From: Antedon bifida
Taxonomy: Eukaryota > Echinodermata > Crinoidea > Comatulida > Antedonidae
Assembly: GCA_963402885.1 (NCBI GenBank)
Contig: OY727097.1
Coordinates: 18,042,001 to 18,106,000, forward strand
Direction: 5' to 3'
Length of the DNA stretch: 64,000 nt
In this document: piece by piece, positions 12,070 to 24,129 of the stretch
Layout: every line of letters begins with the position of its first letter
Numbering within the stretch: the stretch's first letter is position 1
Notes under the pieces: model-generated
The model's input: the letters and a program-made list of their open reading frames with translations, nothing else
What the model was told of the DNA's origin: nothing
Database searches by the model: none
Translations under genes and position numbers: made by a program

Positions 12070-12690
12070 CTAGAAAGGCACTCCGAGAATGCATACCTCC
12101 AAATTTGTTTATTAGTAATTACCTATTTTCCATAAATTCAAAATGGCTGCCATTTGAAAACTTTGTCCCTAATTATGTTTTTTGTAAAGAATGTTTTAAA
12201 TACATATTTAAACATTATCCTTAAGATTCAGATTCTCTGGAATAACTAATGTTATTTTGCCTTTGGAGTCTAGGTCAAAGGTCAATTTATTGCACTATAT
12301 AAAATTATTTTATATCTTAAACTTGAGTATTTTGAATAAGAATGTATTAGGTACAAAGCTTTAAAATAACATTTAATCTGTGCTTTCTTCTGGAGACACA
12401 AGGATAAAGGTCAAAGGCTTAAATGACCCCCGACCCCACACTTTTTTTTATTATTGAATAAGCTATTTTAATGTCATAATGATGAAAACGAAAAATTATT
12501 TAAACTAATAAAATCATAATTTTAAAAAAGAGTAGTAGACATTGTCTGAAATTCAATGGGTTTGTATTTGATTTACTGTTTTTTTATTTATTTTTTAAGA
12601 GTTAAATCATTATTTGTTAAATAACCTGATTAAAACTAATTTTAGTATTCTTTATTTTTTGCATAAAAAAAGAAAGGACTGTAAATTATA
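12070..12690 (-). mobile_element. Helitron 3' end (minus strand), 5' limit unclear
   Basis: On the minus strand the sequence ends GCATTCTCGGAGTGCCTTT then CTAG (12070-12073) followed by T. The GCATTC/GAGTGC stem with TCGG loop just before CTAG is the Helitron 3' layout. A separate Helitron-like 3' end starts at 12698, so the 5' part may have been interrupted. Confidence 0.5.
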
Positions 12691-12697
12691 AACGTAA

Positions 12698-15600
12698 CTA
12701 GATTTGAACTCGTCACTTTGACGAGTTAGTTATCCGCACGACAAGCGCCACGCGCACGTCATACGTTGGAATATTGCACACAGAAAAGATCATGGCATTT
12801 ATTACCTTATATCAAAACGAAGAGTGCCAGAGACCTACTAGGTCCCTGGATAAGTGTTTTACCAAAATTTAGTGAGTAGTTTTTACACGAATAGTAAAAT
12901 AGCCAATCAGAACCTAGTCTTATTTGGCCTGCTACATTATAGAAATAGGTAGGAAATAAATGATTTGGGCTATACCATTCCGTTACAGTCAGTATAACCA
13001 GTAAAATCTTTATACATATATTACATACAGTGTAGAATAGGTGAAATTACGGGACCTGCCATTTATTCCAATTTTTAACATGGCGACGGTATCAAAATGA
13101 AAAATAAAAGATAGCAATTTCGGAAGGATATTATCTCAGCAACAACATGTTAACGTGAAGAAGAAATTTGGATACGTAAAATATAGATGCGCGCTCTTTT
13201 AAATGTGATGAACTATGACGCAAAATATGAAAATACGACTTTTTTTATTCAACTGGCCATATAATGACGTCACAACGTCGGATTGGAAAAATGTTCACAT
13301 GAATTCGTATCTACAATACAATAGCTTCCAGGAAACGTTTTAATCATGATTATCACTTTTTATTCTGACGAGCTATAACAGATTGAAATTTACTGTAAAG
13401 ATGAAAATAAGTGACCCACGTTATTTACGTTTTTAGACATGATGACGTAATAAAAATTAAAATATTTTTAACTCATGCGAAAGATAGTTGATTGTCCTAG
13501 ACAATATCAAAATCGGGGTGAAAATGGAAAACGGATAAGTAGAGATGCGCTCTATTAAATGTGATGAGCTATGACGAAAGATACAAAAATCCTAAATTTT
13601 ATATTCGCGTGGCCATACGATGACGTCACAATGTCCGCTTAGCCATATTAATACACGATCCGATATCTACAACTCATCAACTTCAAGAATATGTCATCCA
13701 CAAAAAGTTGACCGTCCAGTTTAGAAATTACGACTGTTTAAAAAAAGGCATAATTTTGACGAATTTTTAAACTTTTTCATCAAAAACTCGCGAAAATTAT
13801 CCCATTCTACGTGCCCGTATGACGTGAGTTTAGGTCGAAATTGTTTAAAAGTTTGTAAAATTACTAGAAAAGGCTGGAAAAACATAAATCACGTGGAAAG
13901 TTTTTTGCGCTACGTGCGCACGCGTGCGTAACAAATTTGCGCGCGCCTGGGAATTTTTGACATGCTTAAAATGACATGAAACGCGTACAAAGTTGATTAG
14001 AAATTGATTTTTCGCATTATGAAATTTTAAACGCGCGTGCGCGCGTAACTTCGTGTGAAACATGTCATTTTTTTCCACAGTCAGTTAGCGCATGATATAA
14101 ATTAAACTTTTGCTAAGTTTCATTTGAAATTGTTATATGGTTTTCGATCTATGTTAAATACGCGAAAAACGTAAAAATGCGCGTAAGTCACGGTGCGCAA
14201 CTCTGACATCATTCACAATAAGAGGTGCACAACTTCATGTGAATACCTATATGTTGACAAAGTTATGAAATGTTATGTTTACATCCGCACGACAAACGCC
14301 ACGTGCACGTCATACGTTGGAATATTGCACACAGAAAAAGATTATGGCATTATGACCTGAACTGAAGAATATGATATGTTTTTATTGCTGAATTCTGTTA
14401 TTTTGTGTCATATCGTATACACAGTATAATCTGTATACATAGCACATACAGTGTAGAATAGGTGAAATTACGGGACTCGCTATTTATTCCAATTTTTAAC
14501 ATGTTAACGGATTCAAGATGAAATGAAACGCAAAGGCAGCAATTTTGGAAGGAAATTATCTCAACAACAAAATATTAACGTGTAGAAGAAATTTGAATAC
14601 GTGAAATATTGATGCGCGCTCTTTTAAATGTAATGAACTATGACGCAAAAGATGAAAATACGACTTTTTTAAGTCAAGTGGCCATATGATGACGTCACAA
14701 TATCCGATTGGCAAAATGTTAACATGAATTCGTATCTGCAATCCAATAGCTTCCAGAAAATGTTTTAATCGTGATTATCACATTTTATTCTTACTAGCTA
14801 TTACAGATTAAAATTAAAAAGATGAAATTAATGACCCACATAATTTAAATTTTTAGGCATGATGACGTCATAAAAATTAAAATATTTTTATCTCATGCAA
14901 AAAATAATTGATTGACCTAGACAATATTAAAATCTCGGAGAAAAAAGAATACAGATAAGCGTGATGCGCTACATTGAATGTGATGAGCAATAACGAAAGA
15001 GACAAAAATCCTATATTTTATATTCGGGTGGCCATACGATGACATCAGAATGTTTTTTTAGCCTTATTGATGCATGATCCGATATCTACAACTCATCAAC
15101 TTCTAGATTTTGTAATAAAAATAAACAGTTCACGGTTTACTTTAGAAACTATGACTGTTTTAAAAAAGACATTATTTTGACGATTTTTTAAGCTTTTTCA
15201 TTAAAAACGCGCGAATTGTCTAATTCGACGTGTTCGTATGGCGTTATTTAAAGTGGAAAAGGTCTAGATTGTTTTCAAAATTACTAGGAAAGGCTTGAAA
15301 AATATAATTCAAGAGAAAAAACATGTTTTTCATACTCCGTGCGCACCTTACGCATAAAATTTTTCGCGCACGCTGGAATTTTTGACATGTTCAAAATGTC
15401 ATGATCAGCGTTGATTAGAAATTAATTTTAAAATTTTAAATGCGCGTGCGCGCGTAACTTCTTGTGAAACATGCCATTTTTAATCCGTAGAAAGTTTGAC
15501 CTTGATATGACTTAAATTTTTATGAAGTGTCAATACAAAATGACTTTTGGTTTATAATCTATGACCTATCATTGAAATTCATAAAATTGCGCGTAACTTA

Positions 15601-15875
15601 CGCTGCGCGACTCTAACGTCATTAAAAATATGGAGGTGCACAACTTCAGGTAAATGTCCATATAATGACAAAGTTATACAAAAGATATATTCACAAGCAA
15701 TAGGGGATATGCTGTAGACAAAAATCCGGGAAAGAAAGAAGAATAACAAAGAAGATGAAAAAGATATTTACAATCACAAGGTAGGTAGGAAGGTATCCTG
15801 CAACTAAGTTGCGGATAACCAAAAAGAAGATAAACAGGACAGTTCCAAGGAGTTATCCGCTGAATGCGGATAACT
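12698..15875 (-). mobile_element. Two fused Helitron-like copies, minus strand
   Basis: On the minus strand the 3' end is a stem AACTCGTCA/TGACGAGTT then CTAG (12698-12701), preceded by GCGGATAACT. The 5' palindrome AGTTATCCGC ... GCGGATAACT lies at 15851-15875. A second, inner 5' palindrome of the GGTTATCC type is at 15792-15820. A block at 12732-12800 is repeated at 14282-14347, showing two tandem bodies; the second lacks its own CTAG end. Both bodies carry TGACGTCA palindromes and are diverged from the copies in the receptor intron. Confidence 0.75.
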
Positions 15876-16027
15876 AATTATCCTTTATAGTATCCGATTA
15901 GATCATATTTCAAGAATTTAGATTTTCACTCTGATGAAGTACATGGTGACTGAGTTGTTCCATCCAATCCAATATATTTATAGAAAAGACAACTTCAAAG
16001 AAATGCCACCTAGAAGGGATGTTGAAC

Positions 16028-16240
16028 CCACAAATGTGAAACGGCCACAAATGTGAAAACGACCACAAATGTGAAAACGTATCACCCACAAATGTGAAAA
16101 CGACCACAAATGTGAAAACGCATCACCCACAAATGTGAAAACAACCACAAATGTGAAAACGAATCACCCACAAATGTAATAAACAGCGCCCACAAATGTG
16201 AAAACAACCATCGCCCACAAATGTGATAACGCCCACAAAT
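16028..16240. repeat. Tandem repeat of CACAAATGTG(AAAAC)
   Basis: About a dozen head-to-tail copies of a 17-26-bp unit centred on the palindrome CACAAATGTG followed by AAAACG or AAAACAAC, linked by CCAC or CATCACC. The minus-strand open frame overlapping it (reading FTFVGDTFSHLW) is produced by the repeat. Confidence 0.9.
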
Positions 16241-16561
16241 GTAAAAAAAATAAAAAAATCAAATCAAATTTAGTGCTAGACTCAAACAATTTTGATCGAG
16301 TTAATATATCATGATTATATTGAGTTGTTTCAATACTTGTGTGTTCACGATACGTCTGTTAGGGTCGTCGTTAAAGTGTTGGATTATTACTATTTTGTTG
16401 CTCATTCGCGCGATATTTGCATTGTTAACTCGTTGGTTTAATGTACGTAATAGTACGATATTTGTTATTTTCTGCGCGCGTGCACGAAAACTTCTAAATC
16501 AAGGCCATATTATATCATTATTGCTTGCAGTGTGTGGTTGTTAACTTGTTGACTTACTATT

Positions 16562-17909
16562 CAGGGGCGCAGCCAGCAAAGAAATAAAGGGGGGGTCAAC
16601 TAATATGTGAGTATTTTGCGAGCGAAGCGAGCAACAATGGGCTGGGGGCCAGGGGGCCGCCAAGGGCCCCCCAAGGGCCCCCTGGAAGCTTTGGCGGTCT
16701 AGGGCAATCTAGATCATTTGAATCGGTTTACGAACACACAAATATGACAATGTTAACACTAATAAACTGCAACAAAGAAAACAAAAAACAACTCTCATTT
16801 TCGTACAGAACATTTTTATATTCCAGGCTGCCACAGATAGCCTACAAACACTTTTTTTCTTGCTTGTTTGCTGATTTGGGTAGAGAAGCTGTAAACTCAG
16901 AGGAGGAATTATTTGAATTCCTCCCTTTTCACCAATACAAAAGTTGCATGAAATGAACGTAGAGATGCAAAAGTTTGAAAAAAGAAATTAGAATGATAGC
17001 ATGGAGTGATATCATTAAATGACAACCGTAAGGTTAGAGTTCATACACTGTAGTCCAAGTCCAAGAAGCTATCTTGGCTCCGTGTGTATGTGAGACACAT
17101 ATCATACCCATCCGTATATACGCATTACACTAACATATTTATCGCCTGTACATACAATATTTTGTTTAAAAATATACCTATTTTGTTCGAATGTATAGTA
17201 TAGGTGATAGCTTATACATAATTCTAATAACTAACTTCTAAATTATTATCATACATTTTACGTTAGTTACTATAACGGCGCTCTAGACATCGCGTGATGC
17301 GTCTTTAAACAATAAGTTTGGAACATTCTTCTTGGCTTTTGGAGACAGAATTCGCGAATGACATTCGTATTAATTTTCATGTTAAAGTGTATGTTCATGA
17401 GGCACAATCCCGAAAGCTGCTCATAAGACATGTGATTTCGCAAACAGGTTTTCGTTTTTGAAATACTCCCCTCAGCTTCAGCAGACGTTACGGGCAGTAT
17501 GCCTACACATGCGATTAGAAGAAATGCATGCACATTCGGGAACACATCAGGATTCGCTAATTTTACACAGTCGCTTCCATCACTGAAGCTTGGAATGAAG
17601 ATGTTCCGTGTCTTGGCAGATCATCGTACCAAATTCAAGTTCCTTGAACACTTCTTCAACATTACACTTCAATATAGACTCGGGTGCTACGCCAAATATT
17701 TTAAAGCATGGCCTGTTTTCAGCAGAAAAACGGGGTTTTAACTCAGTTTGTAAATGATCAAGAAGTTGAATTGGTAATACTGCTCGGTAGTAATCTTCCA
17801 CAGTGTCTCCAGGATGATTTGATCTGTATTGTTGTCTCATGTTTTTATTTTTTTTTCTAAAAAAGGGGGGATCAGGACCCCCGTGACCCCCCCACTGGCT
17901 GTGCCCCTG
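16562..17909 (-). mobile_element. Decayed hAT DNA transposon
   Basis: The ends are CAGGGGCGCAGCCAG (16562-16576) and its imperfect complement CTGGCTGTGCCCCTG (17895-17909), typical of hAT elements. Both flanks carry CTATT, shorter than the usual 8-bp hAT target duplication, perhaps through decay. Inside, on the minus strand, are remnants of a hAT transposase C-terminus. G/C-rich words (GGGGGCCAGGGGGCCGCC) follow the left end. Confidence 0.75.
17270..17840 (-). pseudogene. hAT transposase C-terminal fragment, frameshifted
   Basis: The first segment (17840-17580) contains YYRAVLPIQLLDHLQTEL and FGVAPESIL, resembling the region before the dimerisation domain in hAT transposases of the DUF4371 / zinc-finger-MYM-like group. 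The second segment (17545-17270), in another frame, reads FPNVHAFLLIACVGILPVTS, then AEAEGSISKTKTCLRN and YEQLSGLCLMNIH. This matches the hAT dimerisation domain (LPVTSAEAERSFS ... RLSGLALMHIH). The DNA-binding and catalytic N-terminal parts are missing. The frameshift and truncation indicate a dead gene. Confidence 0.85.
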
Positions 17910-18196
17910 CTATTATGTACGTATAGTTCTAAGTCGATGTGCGATGTTTTTGTGTGCGCTCACGATACTACAAGATCAAGGTTAAATTGCTACTTGTATG
18001 TAGTGTTTGGTTGTTAACTCGTAGGCTTATTGTTATGTAGGCATAACTACAGATGTTTCTCTGCGGCCCGACACGATCTTGACTAAGGTCAACGACGTCA
18101 ATTTTTTCTCAACTTTCGTAAGAGACGTAAGAAACGTATGAAACGCAAGAATCGTTGCAAAATTCGACTTCTTACGTCGACAGGAAACCAGGCTAA

Positions 18197-18233
18197 AGAC
18201 GATCGGGCCCGCAAAATGAGTGCCCGATCGTCT
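18197..18233. repeat. GC-rich hairpin with CGATCG words
   Basis: A perfect 12-bp stem AGACGATCGGGC / GCCCGATCGTCT with a 13-nt loop, followed by GGGCCCGATCGTCC and GGTCCCGATCGTCTG up to about 18265. A related arrangement occurs at 38525-38570. Confidence 0.7.
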
Positions 18234-18274
18234 TGGGCCCGATCGTCCGTGGTCCCGATCGTCTGTTCCCCTTA

Positions 18275-18412
18275 GCTAGGCTAGGCCTAGCTAGGCTAGT
18301 AGTAGTGTAGTTAGTGGCGCTCCTCTAGGCCTATCTAGGCCTAGCTAGGCTAGTAGTAGTGTAGTTAGTGGCGCTCCTATACTATAGGCCTAGGTAGCCT
18401 AGCTAGTGTTAA
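18275..18412. repeat. TAGGCCTA / CTAGGC-rich cluster, two tandem units
   Basis: Two units of about 70 bp, each with CTAGGCCTAGCTAGGCTAG then TAGTAGTGTAGTTAGTGGCG. Similar TAGGCCTA clusters are at 36950-36985, 44625-44790 and 56440-56490, and the motif also enters receptor exon 1. Confidence 0.85.
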
Positions 18413-18734
18413 GAAACTTTATCCTGAATACCACACCTTAGAATTAGACCTCATAAGTACTTTTACGATGGAGAATCACAGAAAAAGTAACAAATAAATC
18501 CTTTAAATTGATTAATTTACAGACGTGTTTCTCGCACACGGTTTGTGAATTTCGCATAGGCTAGTCCTACTCCTTGTTCAATATTGACGTTTCTATGGAG
18601 CGCCAAAAGAGCAACTATAATAGAGGGCTAAAAAGTCAGTGGATGATGCGTAAGCAACGATCAGGTATATAAATATATACTGTATATATATATATCCAAT
18701 CTGCAGACAGTACTGTTTCGATCTTATTAGATCT

Positions 18735-19368
18735 CGTCAGTATAAACTTTATTGAACATGTAGCGGATATTTGTAAAAGAGCTAATAAGAAACTAGGAAT
18801 GATTTATAGATCTTTTAAATTCTTGAATAAAGATGGATTTTTGAAGCTGTATAAGTCTATTTGTCAGGCCAAGCCAACGCTTGAATATTGTAACACTGTT
18901 TATAATCCTATTACAAAACGAGATCAGGATGAAATAAAGAAGGTCCAGCAAAGAGCAACAAGGTTGATTCCTAGGTACCGAAATATCCCTTATGAACAAC
19001 GTTTGAGAATTCTTGGTCTTCCTACCATGAGATATCGAAGGCAGAGAGCGGATATTATCCAAGTTTTTAGGATTGTTAAAGGTTTCGATCGTATTTCGAT
19101 CAACACATTTTTTTAATTTGATCTAGAATCTCGGACCCGTGGACACCCATATATTTATAAACTCAAGTTTAAAAGCCCTCGTCTTAATATTAGGAGGGAC
19201 ACGTTCTCCAGGAGAGTTATTCTCTTATGGAATGCTCTGCCTACGGATGTAGTTTCATGTGCTACGGTGAACTTGTTCAAAGCAAAACTTAACGTCGCAT
19301 GGTCTAACCACCCGCTGAAGTTTTCACCCTATATAGAATATGATTTTATTGCTAAGAGGGGCTTTTAA
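18735..19368 (+). pseudogene. LINE reverse-transcriptase C-terminal fragment (CR1/Jockey type)
   Basis: The frame 18799-19116 reads FLNKDGFLKLYKSICQ, then PTLEYCNTVYNP, KKVQQRATRLIP and YEQRLRILGLPTMRYRR. These are the conserved post-reverse-transcriptase motifs of CR1/Jockey-like non-LTR retrotransposons. After a frameshift near 19110 the protein continues RGHPYIYKLKFKSPRLN ... VILLWNALPTDVV ... NLFKAKLN to a stop near 19366. Endonuclease and catalytic RT domains are absent (5' truncation), so it is a dead copy. Confidence 0.85.
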
Positions 19369-19676
19369 GCACTGAGTGCGTAGACGAAAGTGTACGGGAA
19401 ACAAGTAAACAAGTAAGTAAATAAGCCTTTAAATCGGCGGCACACGTTCTTCTGGACATACATTACATACATTATGTTAGCCTGAAGGCTAAATAAAAGT
19501 ATAAAGAGAAAATAAAAGAAAAAACATTTATAAGAAAGGAAACGGATTGTACAAAAAAGAAACTAAAGAGCAAAAAAGTACAATACTTAACTTTGATTGA
19601 GTGTTATTATTAGGTTATATGCATGATATGCATATAACCTCTTGATTCTGTCAGGATCTTTATTTATTTATTTATT

Positions 19677-21301
19677 GGTTATCCGCCTCAAGCGGATAAG
19701 CCCTTGGAATTGTAGTGTTACTTTTTTTTTTCTTTTTTTTTATTATTCTTCTTTCTTTCTCAGATTTTGTGCACGCGTTTTCTCTTCAACGTGTTAACAT
19801 AACATGTTGTAACTTGGTCAACATTTAGACATTTAACTGAAGATGTTCAGCCAAGCTTTTGGACGCTGTCAGATCCGCGTAGCGTAAGTCACGCGCGATT
19901 TTCTGAAAATCTTAAATCGGTCATAACTTCGAAACCAATAAATATTTTTTAACGAAATTTTCAGCCACGTTTTCTTCACATCAATGGCTAACTTTTGGAA
20001 TGTTTAACAAATTTTTGGAGACTAGAAAGTTTTCGCGTAAATTGCGTTTGAAATATTTTACTCTTCTTATTTTGTGCACGCTGTTTCTCTTCAACGTGTA
20101 AACATAATATGTTGTAACTTGTTCAGCATTTAGACATTTTACTGAAGTTGTCCAGCCAAGCTTTTTGACGAAGTCAGAGCCGCGTAGCGTAAGTTACGCG
20201 TGATTTTCTGAAAATCTTAAATTGGTTATAACTTCGAAACAAACGAATATTTTTTAACGTCATTTTCAGCCACGTTTGCTTCACATCAATAGTTAACTTT
20301 TTTAACGCTACCGCAATTTGTAACATTAGAAAGTGCGCGCGTAAACGGCGTTTGAAATTTTAAAATGCTTCAAATCAATTTCTGATTAAATTAGAGCACG
20401 ATTCAGGTCATTTTAAGCGTTTAAAAAATTGCCACTGGTGCGCACATTTTTACGCGCGCACGGCGCAGGGAACACGTATGAGCATTTCTTTTACACGATT
20501 TGTGTTTTTAAATCTTCGGTTAACAATTTTACGTTATTTTATTCACTTTTCAACTTGAAATGGCGTTCTACGAGCACGTTAAACATAACAGGTTGCGCAC
20601 GAAAACGTCAACAAATTGTGAAAATGTTGCAAAATATGTCTACTTTTAAAAATGAAACAGTTCACCAGAATGCAAGGTTACCCCCATTTTTTATTTTATT
20701 TTCTTGCAGTGTATGAATCATAGGTCTAATTTATAATAGTCTTGAATGTTAAAAAGTGTTTGATGGCAACATTATTTGCATATTAAATGTAATTTTTGAA
20801 ATAATTATCATCAAACAAACATAAACATATTCAAAGAGTAAAACAATAAACATAACGTTTATCTTTTTTCTTTACATGTTAATATATAAAACTTGAAAGT
20901 ATGCACTTTCATAATATGTGACTGTTTAAAATTTGTGAAGATTTCATCATAGTAAAAATTATGATTTAAGTTCGATATGTAATAATCAACTTGCATCGAG
21001 GGGGTTCACGACATACCGAATGAACGAGGATTCTTTCTTCGGATTTTCTTCACCAGGTGCTCATATGGCTCGATGTGTAGTGCAACCGGCTTTGGTATCA
21101 GAGGTACCGGGTTCGAATCCCATCACGGGAAAACAATCAATTAACAGGATTTATTAGGTTATTACACTGAAAGGGCAGTTTTAATTTTGAATAGGCTACT
21201 TTTTTGGAAAAGTCATGATTGAAAAGTACTTGAATGCGCAAGATACGTTTGTTGCGGGCGGATAACCAAACTCGTCCTCAAGTGACGAGTTTCAGATCTA
21301 G
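19677..21301 (+). mobile_element. Inner Helitron-like element (GGTTATCCGC family)
   Basis: The 5' palindrome GGTTATCCGC CTCAA GCGGATAAGCC starts at 19677. The 3' end has GGCGGATAACC, the stem AACTCGTC ... GACGAGTT and CTAG (21298-21301), followed by T. Internally two blocks (about 19780 and 20075) repeat one another. A tRNA-like module with a good B box is at 21060-21131. No long open frame is seen, so it is non-autonomous. Confidence 0.8.
21060..21131 (+). tRNA. tRNA-like module within a Helitron-like element
   Basis: A-box-like TGGCTCGATGTGTAGTGC and the B box GGTTCGAATCC at about 21110-21120 lie 40-odd nt apart, as in tRNA genes. The cloverleaf is imperfect and I cannot assign an anticodon safely. 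It is more likely a tRNA-derived module of the repeat than a working tRNA. Confidence 0.4.
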
Positions 21302-22300
21302 TTTATTTATTCTTTCCTTAGCACTATTTTGTCCGTGAATTATCTTGGCATCAGTTTCATCTAGCTAAGTCAATTTTTCAGAGTATATTCCTTATGGCCA
21401 GGAATCGATGTGGTCATGTTTTCACGGTGCGCAATCATAAATTACGCGGTCTACGCGCGATTTAATGAAATCACGTTTGTAATCATATCTTCACAAGCAT
21501 GAATCACTTTTAAACAAAATTTGGTACTCATAAATTTCAGGTCATATTTCATCATATGGCAATATAATTACGTGCGTAGCGCATATAACGCATGCGTACG
21601 CGCGCTTAAAAGTTTTAAAATTGTCAAAATTTATTTTCGATGAAATTAGAGTACGTTTCAGGCAATTTTAAGCGTTTAAAAAATTGCCACGAGTGCGCAG
21701 AATTTTGCACGCGCACTGCGCGTTAAACGTTAATGCGCACTCTTTTTGCCCGATTTCTGTTTTACAATCTTTCTTTAATAATATCATCATATTTGATTCA
21801 CTTTTCAACTCGAAATTGCGTTATACAAGCACGTCAAAAGTGACAGGCTACGCACGTATAAGTTAACAAAATAGTGAAAATATGCTAAATTTTAAAATTA
21901 ATATATATCGTCAGAATGCTGGGGAACACCTATTTTTTATTTCATTTTCTTGAAGTGTATGTATCATATGTATGATTTATTATCAAATTAAGAGAACAAA
22001 AGTTGATTAAGTCATCATTAATTGCATATTGAATTAAAAAAAATTAATTTCGACAATCAAACAAATTTTGACATTTTCTTAGGCCGAAATAACAAACTTA
22101 ACATTAACTTTCTTTCTTAAGAATTTCATATATTAAAGTTAAAAGTATATAGTTTGACAGTGCATCATTTTTTTAAATTTTTAAAGATGTCATCATAGTA
22201 ATAAAATATAATTCATTGCGGTATGTAATAATCTATCTGCACCAAAGTGGCTACTGAATAGTAAATACACGGAGGAATCATTCTACATGTTTTAGTAAGT

Positions 22301-22371
22301 TGCGTATGGCTCGGTGGTCTGTGCTCGTGTCTATAGCATTCAAGGTACCGAGATCGAGCCTCACCTTGGGT
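22301..22371 (+). tRNA. tRNA-like module, second Helitron-like family
   Basis: TGGCTCGGTGGTCTGTGC (A-box-like) and GATCGAGCC (degenerate B box) at tRNA spacing, in a similar position relative to the element's 3' end as the module at 21060. A minus-strand copy is at about 39411-39475 in receptor intron 2. Confidence 0.35.
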
Positions 22372-22716
22372 AACGAAACGAAATAAGATTTTTTTTTATT
22401 ATTTGTATTGTTTGTTCAATTTTATTTCTTAGTGTATAGATTATACACATGATTTATAATGAAATCTAGATAAAAAGAAACTTATGTCTTTATTATTATG
22501 TAACAAATGTGGTTTATGACATTATACGCAGAGGGATCTTTGATAGGATTGCGATACCGGCTATTGTATTTGCGTTAGTAAGATCCTAGCATATATTATA
22601 AATAATTAAAGATTCTGAGAAAATCAATCAATCAATATATCTTTTACAAATCAATTATCTTTATTTTAATCAATGCATATAACCTATAATTCGTCATAGT
22701 GACGAATTAAATCTAG

Positions 22717-23330
22717 TTTATTATTAGTATTATTATCAATGTTATTAATATGTTATTTTTTAAAGAAAATATTATTAGACCTATTTATATTAAAGATGTC
22801 ATTTAATTTAAATACTATATTGTTTATTATTATTTTATTATTTATGTTCTTGTTAATACTGTATAAATTATATGAGTTATGATCTTTATTTGTTATTTAG
22901 TTAAAGTGGTATTATTTTTTATTATTATTTCAATTTTACTAATTTTAATATTTAATCTTATTTTTAGTGTTTTATTAACCATTTTACCTCAAATTATAAT
23001 CCTGATTTAATTGTGTTTTGAAAGTTTATTAAATATAAATTTAAAGTTTCCACCATGCAGCAGTTAGGCCTAAATGTCGTTTACAACGATGATACAAAAT
23101 ACAGATAAAAAGGCCTAAAATGAACAGAAATTTATATTTGCAAAATTAACAAATTACTATACATTATAATGTTAAACATAAGAAATAAATAAATGACAAT
23201 GCATTTTAAAATCAACTGATATAGTAAAAAAAACAAACAGAAATTTACACTATGCTAGTTTTACACTGCAATACAGAACTGAAATCTGGTACAATCTCAG
23301 ATCTATTAATTGATAATTACGGAGCGCTTT
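22717..23330. other. AT-rich non-coding stretch
   Basis: Very AT-rich; contains many TTATTATT words but no gene or element end that I recognise. Confidence 0.5.
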
Positions 23331-23373
23331 TTCCATGCTCTTTTGTCATATATTTTGCAAAATGTATCAAGTA

Positions 23374-23720
23374 TTAGATGGGTTTCTTTACTGAATACAT
23401 GATAGTGTTAGGTGTATTAGAGTTTATGAATAAGTGCCAAATATGATTAAGGTTAGAAGATTGCAATTGTAGTTTTAATCTCATGGTTTCTTCTTTTCTA
23501 ATGTCGTCGTAAGCAGGACATTCAAATAGGAAGTGTGTTACGTTTTCTATACGTTTCATATTGCAAAAACTATACATAAACCATCACTTTCAGGTAGCCA
23601 ATTGTATTTTCTACCTTCTAATGGCAGAGTATTTGTGCGCAGCTTAAATTTGATGATTACCCCTTCAAAATCTGTTTTGTCCAGAAGGACTTAACTCTTG
23701 GCTCCAATTAGCAATTGATA
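23374..23720 (-). pseudogene. LINE C-terminal fragment with zinc-knuckle-like motif
   Basis: The minus-strand frame ending at 23374 reads CNMKRIENVTHFLFECPAYD, the CxxC...HFLxxCP motif at the C-terminus of many non-LTR retrotransposon reverse transcriptases (zf-RVT). Upstream on the same strand, in another frame, RTNTLPLEGRKYNWLPESDG fits the segment that normally precedes it. It is a 5'-truncated, frameshifted remnant. Confidence 0.7.
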
Positions 23721-23940
23721 AATCGAAGAGAGATTGTTTAAGAGGGCACACCCAATGTGAATTAATAATTTGTTTGTTTTTACGAATATATTCAAATATA
23801 TCATTATTTGAATAGATGAGGGCGTATCAATTTTATCTCTGGTGCGCGTGCGTACAATTGAGGACTAGTGCTGTTCCGCCGTACCACGCCGAGAATGTTA
23901 AAGAGTCACTATCCAATCGAGTTTGAACAATACCACGAAA

Positions 23941-24011
23941 ACCCCAGTGGTCTAATGGTTAGGACAACTGCATATCAAGCAGAGGGTCCGAGTTCGAGTC
24001 TCAGTTGGGGC
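23941..24011 (+). tRNA. tRNA-like gene, apparent anticodon ATC
   Basis: The D-arm TGGTCTAATGGTTAGGAC is that of tRNA-Glu/His-type genes, and the B box is GAGTTCGAGTC. A CTGC/GCAG stem holds the seven-base loop ATATCAA (anticodon ATC). CCCCAG pairs with TTGGGG as acceptor, and TTTT follows at about 24015 as a possible pol III terminator. The T stem has one mismatch. ATC is unusual for an animal tRNA-Asp, so this may be a pseudogene or SINE head. Confidence 0.5.
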
Positions 24012-24129
24012 GACCTTTTCTCATTCTCACAGATTTCCTCATCTTTACCGTTTCAAATTAATTAATTAAACTTCAGTATATCACCGGGCGGTTTAGAATT
24101 AATGTTCTTTGCCTGATGTGTTCAAATTA

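Larger units (their letters stand above)
19612..22716 (+). mobile_element. Outer Helitron-like element (TATGCA family), interrupted
   Basis: The 5' palindrome AGGTTATATGCA ... TGCATATAACCT spans 19612-19640. The matching 3' word TGCATATAACCT precedes the terminal stem AATTCGTCA/TGACGAATT and CTAG at 22713-22716. Another complete element (19677-21301) splits it a few dozen bases after its 5' palindrome, in a TTTATTTATT tract. A tRNA-like module is at 22301-22371. A diverged inverted copy of this family is in receptor intron 2. Confidence 0.8.

Noticed and set aside
16028-16240. CRISPR-like array
   Set aside because: Repeats are short and palindromic with near-constant tiny spacers; the host is clearly eukaryotic, so this is a simple tandem repeat.
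23941-24011. Functional tRNA-Asp
   Set aside because: The apparent anticodon ATC and a T-stem mismatch make a working tRNA uncertain; kept only as tRNA-like.
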